From: Silvibacterium acidisoli
GTDB lineage: Bacteria; Acidobacteriota; Terriglobia; Terriglobales; Acidobacteriaceae
Length of the DNA: 64,000 nucleotides
Direction: 5' to 3'
Assembly (NCBI GenBank): GCA_022870745.1
Contig: CP085323.1
Span: forward strand, 1,984,001-2,048,000
A program made the position numbers and the translations under genes. Position 1 is the stretch's first letter; each line of letters begins with the position of its first letter. Shown here piece after piece: positions 32,997-41,800 of the stretch. Below the pieces are notes generated by a model. It made no database searches. It worked only from the letters and a program-made list of their open reading frames with translations, and was not told the origin of the DNA.

Positions 32997-35279
32997 ATGC
33001 GTATTCTGAAGCATTTTTCGCCGTGTTTGTCGGGCCCTGTTCGAGTGGCTATTCCTGGCTGGCTGTTCTGTGTCCTCGTTCTGACGTTGTGTGCATCATC
33101 GTGTTCTTTTGCCCAGCAGGGCAGCGTGCCGGGCCGTGTTGTCGATGCCAAGGGCAATCCCGTGGCGGGCGCCGTGGTTGCGGACGATGAGGGTCATTCC
33201 GTGGCTACGACGGGTGCTGATGGCCGCTTTTCTGTTCCTGCAGGAACAGGCCGCGTGAGTGTCTCCAGCGACCATTTTGCCCCGGCGGAGGCGCCAGTTC
33301 CGTCGACCGGAGAAATCACCGTCGTGCTCGAGCAGCCGCTGGAGCAGGTGATCGTCTCGGCATATCGCTCGCCATTGGCCTCGGCAGACAGCCCGGCAAG
33401 CACGCGGGTGATGGAAGCGGAGCAGCTTCACCAGTCGGCGAGCGCCTCGCTCGATGGCCGGCTGCGCGAGGTTCCGGGCTTCGAGCTCTTTCGCCGCTCC
33501 AGCTCGCTGGTGGCAAACCCCACGACCGAGGGCATCTCCCTGCGCGGACTTGGTTCGACGGCGGTGAGCCGGTCGCTGGTTGTCTATGACGATGTTCCGA
33601 TGAACGACCCATACGGCGGCTGGATCCACTGGGGCGAGATCCCTCAACTCGATATCCGCTCGGTCGAGGTGGTGCGCGGAGGCGCGTCGGATCTCTACGG
33701 ATCGAGCGCCATCGGCGGCGTGATCAGCATTCTGCCATACCGTCCGGCGGCCACCGCTCCTCCGGCGACCTTTGTCATGCGGTCGACCTACGGCGGTCTT
33801 GAGACCGTGGATAGCGCCGCGCAGGGAACGTTCCATACCGGGAAATGGTCGGGTATCGGCAGCTGGGGGCTGGTTGCCACTGACGGCTACACGCTGGTGG
33901 CGCCCGATGTTCGCGGGCCGGTGGACCGAGCCTCGAACGTCCACAGCATCAATGGACTGGCTGAGCTGGACCGTCAGCTCAGCGACAACGATCGCATCTT
34001 TGTGCGCGGCAGTGTCGTCGATGAGACGCGGCACAATGGCACTCCGCTGACCGGCAATGGTACGCGCCTCTGGCGATATGTTGCCGGAACGGACTGGAAG
34101 AATGTAGTGCTACGCCTCTATGGCGACAACGAACACTACTGGCAGACCTTTTCTACGCTTGCAGCCGGCCGCGTCTCGGAGACGCTGACCCGCTATGCCG
34201 AAGACCCGGCAGCCGAACTGGGAGCGGCGGCGCACTGGCACCAGGCCATTGGCAACAGCTTCATCGTGCTGGCCGGGGCCGATACGCACGATGTTCGCGC
34301 TTCAGATGACGAGACGCTTTACACCAGTTCCAGCATTCTCAGCACCACTGCACGGCAGCGCCAGACCGGCGTATACGGCGAAGCGCTGTACACGCCGAGG
34401 AACTGGACGCTCAGCGGTTCGGCCCGCGTCGACCACTTTTCGAACTTCGACGTGCTGCAGTTCACCGGGCCGCAGGCACATCCCGGGGGCAAGTCGCTGC
34501 CGTCTTTCAGCGAGACGGTCTTCGATCCGCGACTGGGCGTGACGCGCCGGCTCGGCTCGCACCTGGCGCTCAACGCGTCGGGCTTCCGCGCTTACCGTGC
34601 CCCGACCGAAAACGAGCTTTATCGCACCGGGCAGGTAGGCCAGCAAGTGACCGAGCCCAACGCCAACCTGCGCTCCGAACGTGCGACCGGCTGGGAGACC
34701 GGCTTCCAGCTCGACATGCCGCAATGGGGCTCAAGCCTGCGCGCCAGCTACTTCTGGACGCGCGTAAACCGGCCCATCACAGCACTGACGCTTTCGACCA
34801 CCCCGACCCAGACCCTGCTGCAACGGGAGAACCTCGGCCGCATCGAAAGCCGCGGCGTATCGCTCGACTATGCCGTGCAGCCCGCCCGCTGGATCGCCAT
34901 CCAGGGCGGCTACCAGTACGCCGATGCCACCGTGACCGCCTACACGCAGCAGCCGCAGCTGGTCGGCAACTGGATCCCGCAGGTCGCCCGCAACATGGCC
35001 ACCGCGCAGGTCAAGCTCACCCATCCTAAGCTAGGCCTGCTCAGCCTGCAGGAACGAGCCAGCGGACGCCAGTTCGACGACGACAAGAATCTCTACCTGC
35101 TGCACAGCTATTTCACCTTCGACGCCTACGCCTCGCGCGACTTTGGGCGGCATTGGCAGCTCTTTGCGTCGGGAGAAAATCTCTTCGATCGCGCCGTCGA
35201 GGTAGGAAAAACCCCTGTGCTCACGCTGGGCTCACCCCGCGTGGCGCGGATGGGCCTGCAGTTTAAGTGGGGCGAGTAG
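32997..35279 (+). CDS. TonB-dependent receptor (plug and barrel) with N-terminal carboxypeptidase-regulatory-like domain
   Basis: A 760-residue outer-membrane receptor, shorter and more classical than the two giant ones here. It has a signal peptide (VAIPGWLFCVLVLTLCASSCSFAQ), a regulatory-like sandwich (VPGRVVDAKGNPVAGAVVADDEG), a TonB-box-like EQVIVSAYRSP, and a plug with VPGFELFRRSSSLVANPTTEGISLRGLG, VYDDVPMNDPYGGWIHWGEIP and IRSVEVVRGGASDLYGSSAIGGVI. The barrel ends with ASGENLFDRAVEVG and LQFKWGE. Ferric-siderophore or vitamin-type substrates are usual; the actual one is unknown. A TAAGAT box at 32979-32984 lies 12 bases before the ATG and no good ribosome site is seen. Confidence 0.93.
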   Translation: MRILKHFSPCLSGPVRVAIPGWLFCVLVLTLCASSCSFAQQGSVPGRVVDAKGNPVAGAVVADDEGHSVATTGADGRFSVPAGTGRVSVSSDHFAPAEAPVPSTGEITVVLEQPLEQVIVSAYRSPLASADSPASTRVMEAEQLHQSASASLDGRLREVPGFELFRRSSSLVANPTTEGISLRGLGSTAVSRSLVVYDDVPMNDPYGGWIHWGEIPQLDIRSVEVVRGGASDLYGSSAIGGVISILPYRPAATAPPATFVMRSTYGGLETVDSAAQGTFHTGKWSGIGSWGLVATDGYTLVAPDVRGPVDRASNVHSINGLAELDRQLSDNDRIFVRGSVVDETRHNGTPLTGNGTRLWRYVAGTDWKNVVLRLYGDNEHYWQTFSTLAAGRVSETLTRYAEDPAAELGAAAHWHQAIGNSFIVLAGADTHDVRASDDETLYTSSSILSTTARQRQTGVYGEALYTPRNWTLSGSARVDHFSNFDVLQFTGPQAHPGGKSLPSFSETVFDPRLGVTRRLGSHLALNASGFRAYRAPTENELYRTGQVGQQVTEPNANLRSERATGWETGFQLDMPQWGSSLRASYFWTRVNRPITALTLSTTPTQTLLQRENLGRIESRGVSLDYAVQPARWIAIQGGYQYADATVTAYTQQPQLVGNWIPQVARNMATAQVKLTHPKLGLLSLQERASGRQFDDDKNLYLLHSYFTFDAYASRDFGRHWQLFASGENLFDRAVEVGKTPVLTLGSPRVARMGLQFKWGE

Positions 35280-35290
35280 GGACTTCGGAA

Positions 35291-35344
35291 CAGGAGCTAA
35301 AGCCCCTGCTTCAGCGCCTGAAATGGCACGACTGAAGTCGTGCC
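35291..35344. repeat. Composite palindromic repeat, copy 3
   Basis: Two adjacent stems: CAGGAGCT-AA-AGCCCCTG (35291-35308, one mismatch) and GGCACGACTGAAGTCGTGCC (35325-35344, perfect 9-bp arms), then CCTGATACA as in copy 1. It occupies the spacer between the receptor and the aldehyde dehydrogenase gene. Confidence 0.85.
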
Positions 35345-35439
35345 CTGATACAAGGCGCTAATTGGCCTCGAAAGCCTCATTTTGCCAGCCGTAATGTGCC
35401 GGGAGTATCGTGGTCGCCGTCCAAAAAAGGAGGGCTACC

Positions 35440-36954
35440 ATGGCCACCGTTGCACTCGATCCGCGTCTCGATAGCAAGACCTCGCAGTTCATCTCCGGCA
35501 AGCACCGCATGCTCATCGACGGCAAGTTTGTCGCCGCCGCATCCGGTAAGACATTGCCTGTCTACAATCCGTCTACTGGAGAAGTAATGGCCGATGTCCC
35601 GGAAGCCGAAGCCGGCGATGTCGACCGCGCTGTTCGCGCCGCGCGCCGCGCTTTCGATGAAGGCCCATGGTCGCAGTTCGCGGCGAACAGAATTACCGCC
35701 TCGCAGCGTGGACGCCTGCTGAACAAGTTGGCCGACCTGATGGAGACCCATCTCGAAGAGCTGGCCGAGCTGGAGTCCATGGATAACGGCAAGCCGCTCT
35801 CGGTCGCCCGGGTTGCCGACGTGCCGCTGGCCATCGATCTCTTCCGATACATGGCTGGATGGGCCACCAAGATTACCGGCAATACCTTCCCGATTTCTTT
35901 TCCGGGAGACTTTCTCTCCTACACGTTGCGCGAACCCATTGGAGTCGTTGGACAGATTATTCCGTGGAACTTTCCGTTGCTGATGGCCGCCTGGAAGCTG
36001 GGCCCGGCGCTGGCCGCGGGCAATACCGTCGTGCTGAAACTGGCCGAGCAGACGCCGCTCTCTGGGCTGCGGCTGGCGGAGCTCATTCAGGAAGCAGGCT
36101 TTCCCGAAGGCGTGGTCAACATACTCACCGGCTACGGCGAAGGCGCGGGAGCCCCGCTGGCTTCGCACGATCTGGTGGACAAGGTCGCCTTCACCGGATC
36201 GACCGAGGTCGGCAAACTGATCGTGAAGGCTGCCACCGGCAACCTGAAGAAGGTCACGCTGGAGCTGGGCGGTAAATCGCCTGCCATTGTCTTTCCCGAT
36301 GCCGATCTCGACAAGGCCATTGCGGGAACCGCATCCGCCATTTTCTTCAATCACGGACAGTGCTGCTGCGCCGGCTCGCGCCTGATGGTGCATGAGCGCG
36401 TCTACGACCAGGTGGTCGAGGGCGTGTCGAAGATCGCGGACAGCATCCGCGTGGGCTCGGGCCTCGATCCCGAGACGCAGATGGGGCCGCTGGTTTCCGA
36501 AGAGCAGTACAACCGGGTTACGGGATACATCGACTCGGGCCTGCAGGAAGGTGCGAAGGCTACTGCTGGCGGGCGCCAGAAGGCGGATAAGGGATATTTC
36601 GTGCATCCCACCGTGCTTACGCGCACCACGCCGGAGATGAAGGTTGTCCGCGAGGAGATCTTCGGGCCGGTGGTCTGCGCGCAGCCCTTCAGCGATGCCG
36701 ATATCGACCGCATCGCCCGTGAAGCGAACGACAGCATTTACGGGCTGGCGGCGAGCGTCTGGACGCAGAACATCTCCATTGCCAACAAGATGGCGCGCCG
36801 TATCCGCTCGGGCACCGTCTGGATCAACTGCCACAATGTCTTCGACGCCGCGTTGCCCTTTGGCGGATACAAGCAATCCGGCTGGGGGCGCGAGATGGGC
36901 GCCGAGGTGCTGAACAACTACACCGAGGTGAAGGCAGTCACGACCGCGCTTTAG
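35440..36954 (+). CDS. NAD(P)-dependent aldehyde dehydrogenase
   Basis: Oxidises aldehydes to acids. From the ATG at 35440, with AAGGAGGG six bases upstream, the protein has 504 residues. Conserved motifs: GQIIPWNFPLLMAAWKLGPALAAGNTVVLK, FTGSTEVGKLI, the general-base glutamate in LELGGKSPAIVFPDADLD, the nucleophile region FFNHGQCCCAGSRLMV (Cys-rich, with the catalytic Cys of the QxCCAG motif), EEIFGPVV and LPFGGYKQSGWGREMG. The run Cys-Cys-Cys before Ala-Gly is one Cys richer than usual. The best match by pattern is the class 1/2 retinal-betaine type; the substrate is not set. Confidence 0.95.
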   Translation: MATVALDPRLDSKTSQFISGKHRMLIDGKFVAAASGKTLPVYNPSTGEVMADVPEAEAGDVDRAVRAARRAFDEGPWSQFAANRITASQRGRLLNKLADLMETHLEELAELESMDNGKPLSVARVADVPLAIDLFRYMAGWATKITGNTFPISFPGDFLSYTLREPIGVVGQIIPWNFPLLMAAWKLGPALAAGNTVVLKLAEQTPLSGLRLAELIQEAGFPEGVVNILTGYGEGAGAPLASHDLVDKVAFTGSTEVGKLIVKAATGNLKKVTLELGGKSPAIVFPDADLDKAIAGTASAIFFNHGQCCCAGSRLMVHERVYDQVVEGVSKIADSIRVGSGLDPETQMGPLVSEEQYNRVTGYIDSGLQEGAKATAGGRQKADKGYFVHPTVLTRTTPEMKVVREEIFGPVVCAQPFSDADIDRIAREANDSIYGLAASVWTQNISIANKMARRIRSGTVWINCHNVFDAALPFGGYKQSGWGREMGAEVLNNYTEVKAVTTAL

Positions 36955-36964
36955 AAAAAGCGGC

Positions 36965-36991
36965 TGTCACATTTTGCCGGGCTGTCCGGTC
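36965..36991 (+). promoter_or_regulatory. ECF41-type promoter before its own sigma-factor gene
   Basis: TGTCACA (36965-36971), a 16-base spacer and GGTC (36988-36991) match the TGTCACA-N16-CGTC pattern reported, as I recall, for ECF41 sigma factors, with one mismatch in the -10. It ends 12 bases before the sigma-factor ATG, as expected for autoregulation. Confidence 0.6.
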
Positions 36992-37003
36992 ATACTTGGC
37001 AGA

Positions 37004-37897
37004 ATGGAAGCGCACGAAGCCAACACGTTCACCGAGCACCGGCAGCACCTGTTTGCCATCGCCTATCGCATGACCGGCTCCGCCGCCGATGCGGAAGACC
37101 TGGTGCAGGAGGCTTATCTTCGCTGGCGGCGCGCCGATCCTGAAGAGATTCGCGTGCCGCGTGCTTTTCTTACGACAGTCATTACGAGGCTGGCCATTCA
37201 GCATCTCGAATCGGCACGCGTGCGCCGTGAGGAATATGTTGGTCCGTGGCTGCCGGAGCCGGTCGTGACTGCCGAACACCGCGACCCTGCCGAGCTTTCC
37301 GAATCGCTCACCATGGCGTTTCTCGTGCTGCTCGAAAGCCTCAACCCGGTCGAGCGTGCGGTCTTTTTGCTGCATGAGGTCTTCGATTATTCGCACCCGG
37401 AGACAGCGGCGCTGGTTGGCAAGAATGAAGAGGCATGCCGCCAGATCCTCAGCCGTGCGAAGCAGGCTTTGCGGCAGCGGCGTCCTCGTTACGAGGTCGA
37501 GCGCAGCGCTGCGGAAAAGCTGACCGCCGCGCTTTACCAGACCATGACGGCCGGCGACCTCGAAGGGCTGATGAGCCTGCTCGACGAGAATGTCGTCATC
37601 TACTCCGACGGCGGCGGACTGCGCCGCGCTGCGATCAATCCTATCCACGGGCCGGATCGTGTGGCCCGCTTCCTGATCGGCGTCTCCCGCAAGATCGACG
37701 ACGGACTGCACCGCTACGCCACCGAGATTAATTCCCAGATCGGTATGCTCGGCTTTCGCGATGGGGTAGTGGAGAACGCCGTCGTGCTCGATATCGCGAA
37801 CGATCGTATTGCCGCGATCTACATCGTCGTCAACCCTGAAAAACTGCAGAACCTACCCGAAGAAAGGAAATTCCATGAACCTCACACCGCGTCTTGA
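37004..37897 (+). CDS. ECF41-family RNA polymerase sigma factor (SigJ-like) with fused SnoaL-like domain
   Basis: A 297-residue extracytoplasmic-function sigma factor. Region 2 is ANTFTEHRQHLFAIAYRMTGSAADAEDLVQEAYLRW, the linker has the ECF41 mark YVGPWLPEP (79-86), and region 4 is VERAVFLLHEVFDYSHPETAALVGKNEEACRQILSRAKQAL. A C-terminal NTF2/SnoaL-like domain follows (TAGDLEGLMSLLDENVVIYSDGGG ... YIVVNPEKL), including the DGGG and NPEKL motifs that regulate ECF41 activity in place of an anti-sigma factor. The ATG at 37004 is preferred over an in-frame ATG at 36974, which would fall in the promoter. It overlaps the next gene by 23 bases. Confidence 0.94.
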   Translation: MEAHEANTFTEHRQHLFAIAYRMTGSAADAEDLVQEAYLRWRRADPEEIRVPRAFLTTVITRLAIQHLESARVRREEYVGPWLPEPVVTAEHRDPAELSESLTMAFLVLLESLNPVERAVFLLHEVFDYSHPETAALVGKNEEACRQILSRAKQALRQRRPRYEVERSAAEKLTAALYQTMTAGDLEGLMSLLDENVVIYSDGGGLRRAAINPIHGPDRVARFLIGVSRKIDDGLHRYATEINSQIGMLGFRDGVVENAVVLDIANDRIAAIYIVVNPEKLQNLPEERKFHEPHTAS

Positions 37898-38348
37898 TTA
37901 CACCAAGGCATCTCCGGAGGCCGTGCAGGCCATGTATGGGCTGGAGCGCGTCATCCGCAACAGCGGGCTCGATCCGAAGATCATCGAACTGGTGAAAACA
38001 CGTGCGTCCCAGATCAACGGCTGCGCCTTCTGCGTTGACATGCACACGAAAGACGCCCGCGCACACGGCGAAACCGAGCAGCGTCTTTATGGGTTGAGCG
38101 CATGGCGTGAGACGCCGTTCTATTCGGAGAAAGAACGTGCCGCGCTGGCATGGACCGAAGCGCTGACAAACATCCAGCAGGGCCACGCGCCCGATGCCGT
38201 CTATGAAGAAGTGAAACAGCACTTCGAAGAGAAGGACCTGATGAACCTGACCATCGCCATCACTACCATCAACGCGTGGAACCGCATCGCCATCGGCTTC
38301 CGGGTGCTGCCGGGCAGTTATCAACCGGCGGCAAAGGCTCATGTCTAA
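37875..38348 (+). CDS. Carboxymuconolactone decarboxylase / AhpD-like peroxidase family protein
   Basis: A 157-residue helical protein with the AhpD redox motif CAFCVDMH (Cys50, Cys53, His57), which supports a peroxidase or thiol-oxidoreductase role rather than lactone decarboxylation. AGGAAA lies just before the ATG at 37875. The gene starts 23 bases inside the end of the ECF41 sigma gene; CMD-type proteins are the recognised regulatory targets and neighbours of ECF41 factors, so it is most likely the output gene of this module. The inducing signal is unknown. Confidence 0.92.
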   Translation: MNLTPRLDYTKASPEAVQAMYGLERVIRNSGLDPKIIELVKTRASQINGCAFCVDMHTKDARAHGETEQRLYGLSAWRETPFYSEKERAALAWTEALTNIQQGHAPDAVYEEVKQHFEEKDLMNLTIAITTINAWNRIAIGFRVLPGSYQPAAKAHV

Positions 38349-38360
38349 AGCGGATGGAGC

Positions 38361-38771
38361 TTACTTTGCAGGCTGCCCCAGTTGGCGGCAAACGCCTGCA
38401 TACCTGGCGTAAATCCTGTCCGGAGGAACGTTAATGTACATGCCGTAGATCCTGTCCACCATGACGGATTGCACGGCGAACTCGCTGGTGCGTTCCTCCG
38501 GGGTCCACTTGTCACCACCGGCGTTCTCAAAGCGCTCGCGGGCTCGCGAAGTCTCCTGCTCACGCAGGTAGCCTGCGTCGCGATCCTTCGCAATATCGCG
38601 TGCAATGCCGGCGTGGCGTATGCAACGCTGCGCGAGGGTTTCACGGGGTGTCGGCGGCGGAGCCTGTGCGAGGCAAACAGGAATCGAAAGCGCGACGAGA
38701 GCCGACGCCATCAGGAGCATCTTCGAAAAACGCATACGTCCAGAAGAAAGCGAGCGGAGAGAAATCTTCAT
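38361..38771 (-). CDS. Small exported hypothetical protein
   Basis: No family recognised. From the ATG at 38771 (GGAG about 10 bases upstream) it has 136 residues: a signal peptide with hydrophobic core MLLMASALVALSIPVCLAQA, then a soluble, charged domain with two cysteines (TLAQRCIRHAG and YAGVCRQLG) that may form a disulphide, joined by a region rich in Arg and Glu (AGYLREQETSRARERFE). Likely periplasmic. It is convergent with the CMD gene and downstream of the giant receptor, but a strong terminator separates it from that gene. Confidence 0.7.
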   Translation of the reverse strand: MKISLRSLSSGRMRFSKMLLMASALVALSIPVCLAQAPPPTPRETLAQRCIRHAGIARDIAKDRDAGYLREQETSRARERFENAGGDKWTPEERTSEFAVQSVMVDRIYGMYINVPPDRIYARYAGVCRQLGQPAK

Positions 38772-38830
38772 CGTGAATATTCTCCACAGTTCGATGTCTG
38801 CACTCAAGGTTCGAAATTACAAGGTTGGAA

Positions 38831-38870
38831 ACAAAAAGCAGGGGCCGCATATGCGGCCCCTGCTTTTTGT
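38831..38870. terminator. Perfect 40-bp palindromic terminator
   Basis: The 20-base arms are exactly complementary with no unpaired loop: ACAAAAAGCAGGGGCCGCAT and its reverse complement. Each strand ends in GCTTTTTGT, so it terminates in both directions. It lies 15 bases after the stop of the giant receptor (minus strand). Confidence 0.9.
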
Positions 38871-38884
38871 TGGTTGGTTTCTGT

Positions 38885-41800
38885 TTAGAAGTGAAGCCTC
38901 GCTGAGACCTGTACTACACGTGCATAGTTCTTCGTGCTCGTGGAGGGGCCAGTCATTGCAGTCAGCTGTCCGAAGGAGCTCGGAGAGGTGATCGTTGCCT
39001 CGCCTGCGTAGGTGCCGTAATCCAGGTCGTCGAAGTTCGGGTGGTTGAGTGCGTTGTAGGCATCCGCACGGAACTGCATGCCGATACCCTTCGAGCGAAT
39101 GATGGAGAAGTCCTTCGCGAGGCCCGCATCAAGATTGAAGAACTGCGGAGCGCGAAGAATGTTACGGCTGCCGATGGTCAGACCCTGCGGTCCGGAGAAC
39201 GCTGCAGCCGCAGCATCCGGATCGGCGAACAGGTTCAACTGGCCGTTCGCAAGCTTATGGACGTGCCTCTTGATTGCGCCACGGTCGCCATTGAAGATCG
39301 CCGGCGCATCGTTTGCGAAACCGGCAACGAACGCATTCGAGAGAGGGGTCCATGCCGAGCCGGTGTGGAAGGAGGGGATGCCGCTGATGTCCCATCCGCC
39401 GATCACCTCATCGAGGGCGCGGGGAAGGTTGCCGCCGAAGGTGCGTCCGCGTCCGAAGGGCAGCGAGTAGGTAAAGTCGCTGGTGATGTAGTGCGTCACA
39501 TCGAAGTCGGAATTTCCCCGGCATGCGCGCGGGTGGACGGCATCGCAGATGAAGCCGTAGCCGCCGTAAGCGACGCCGTTTGCAACCAGCGATACGTTGT
39601 CGATGGAGTGGGCGAAGGTGTAGTTAACGTCGAACTGGAGGCCCTTGGAAAGATTCTTCTGCAGGGTGACCAGCATCGCGTTGTAGGTGGAGAAGCCCTT
39701 GTTGGTGTAAACAGTGTTCTCGCCGAACTGGGCCGCCATGCCAACGTTGGGCTGGAGGTTCGGTGAAAGCGCCTGGATGAAGTCACCGAAATCGCCGACC
39801 TGGACCAGTGAGCGATTCGCGTCCGCCGCAGCTGAGGTGGCGTTCGGGTAGCTTCCCTTGATTGCCGGGTTGAGCTGATTTTCAAACCACGGTTCGGCCG
39901 GCAGATTTGCAGAGTTCATGCCCGAGCGAACTTCACGTTCGATGTTCTGCATGGCCTGGTTCATGGACTGCCCCGAAGCTGCATCGGGGAAATCGATCAG
40001 CTGGCTTGCATCAGCCTGTGCAAGCAGGCGGCGCCCCATGCGTCCCACGTAGCTCATCTTGAGGACAGTCGAGCCCGGGAACTGGTGCTGGAAGCCGAAG
40101 TTCACCAGGATCGAGTAAGGGGTCTTCAGGTGTGGATCGATCATTTCATTGAACAATCCCTCCTGCAGGCCATACGGAACTTCGTCGGTCACGTTCGGCT
40201 GGAACGGAGCCTTCGGAGTAGCAGGAGCAGCGATCGTGGGCATGCTCTCGATGCGTGGATCCGATGCTACAGAACCCGTCGTGTCGGAGTTGTTGCCGTT
40301 CTGCACGGTGACGTTCTGCTCGAACAGATAGGAGAACTGCGTCTGCTGATACTGAACGGCATTGATAACCGTACGGTCATAGACGACGCCAATGCTGCCG
40401 TTGAAGACCGTTGCGGGATCAGCCGGCGGTGTGAAGGAGAAGCCGAGGTGCGGAGCGAAGTTCAAGCGATTTGCCGCATAGAAGGAAGGGCCGTGGTTCT
40501 TCGGGCCACCAAGGACGTAAGTGACAAACGGAACGACCCCGTTACCTGACTGGCCTGCCGCGCTCTGGGCTTCGCGGGCGCCAAAGTACTGGTCAAAGCC
40601 GGTGGTCTGTACCGTTTCCAGTCCCTGCTGTTCGTAGGGAACGGTGAAGTACTGGTAGCTCAGGCCAGCGTTGATGGTCAGGTGAGAGGTCACCTTCCAG
40701 TTGTCGTTGATATAGGGCTGGGTCTGGTAGTAAACGAACTTGCGCAGAGCCGATGAGGGCTGCGGCAGCACGTTGCCCGATGCATCGTAGTTGAAGGTGC
40801 CGCCGATGCTGGCCACACGTCCCAGCGAAATCAGCAGGGCGTTGTCGTAGCCTTCCGAAGCCGCGTCGCTCGTCGTCAGCAGGTTGCCCGGTTCCAGTCC
40901 GGGAACGCCGAAGACGTGTCCACCGAGGCCGATGCCGTAGCTGTCGTAGCCGAGCGTTGCCTGGCCGGTGTAGTGGATCCACTTGAAGTAGCCGCCGATG
41001 TCGAGCTGGTGGCGTCCCAGGCTCCAGCTGTAGTCATCGTTGACCTGCGAAATGATGGTGTGGCGAGACTGCGCATTTGAAGGAGAAGCGTAGGGATTGT
41101 CGACCAGCGTCGGCGTGAATCCGTTGCCGAAGCCGAGCTGGTAAACGCCTTCAGGATTCGACGGGTGCGGGAAATTAAGATCCTGCACGACGCTGCCGTA
41201 GGAGAGGCGATTGAACTTCGATTGGCTGATCTGCCAGTCCATGCCTGTCACGTAGCGGTAGCTGCGGTCGATCGTCTGGCTTGATGCCGGGTCCCCGGGG
41301 AACTGCTCGGCACCGCTCAGGTTGTTTTCACGGGTCACGCCGCCGATGCCATAAAACTTGATGGTGGGGCTGTAGACCCAGTCAACACGGCCGGTGTAGT
41401 TGCTTGCGTTGTCGGGTTCCGGCGAATTGAAGCGATAGCCGCCGCCGTTGACGCCGTCACCGTAAGTCAGATCGTTGGCCGTCGGATAGCGGCTGGCGAA
41501 CAGGCTCAGAATCTGTGCGCTTTCGCCGATCTTGGCGGGATCAATCGCCTGTACCTGCGTAGGGGTCAGCGTGGAGATACAGTTCGGCGTGGTGTTCTGA
41601 CGAGAGGAGCCCGTGCAGCCCGTGTTGTTGTTGATGTAGGAGATCGTACCCTGCGTGAATGACGGCAGCGGAACGTAGCGGTCGACGCCAGCCTCCTGGG
41701 CAATGCGCGAACCGAGGTAGTTGAAAAAGAAGAAGAGCTTGTCGTGCTTGATGGGGCCGCCAACCGCGCCGCCGAACTGGTTCTGCACCAGCTTCGGCTG

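Noticed and set aside
35377-36876. Open frame of about 500 codons antisense to the aldehyde dehydrogenase gene
   Set aside because: The plus strand encodes a full-length, motif-complete enzyme; the antisense product is Arg/Gly/His-rich and unrecognisable.
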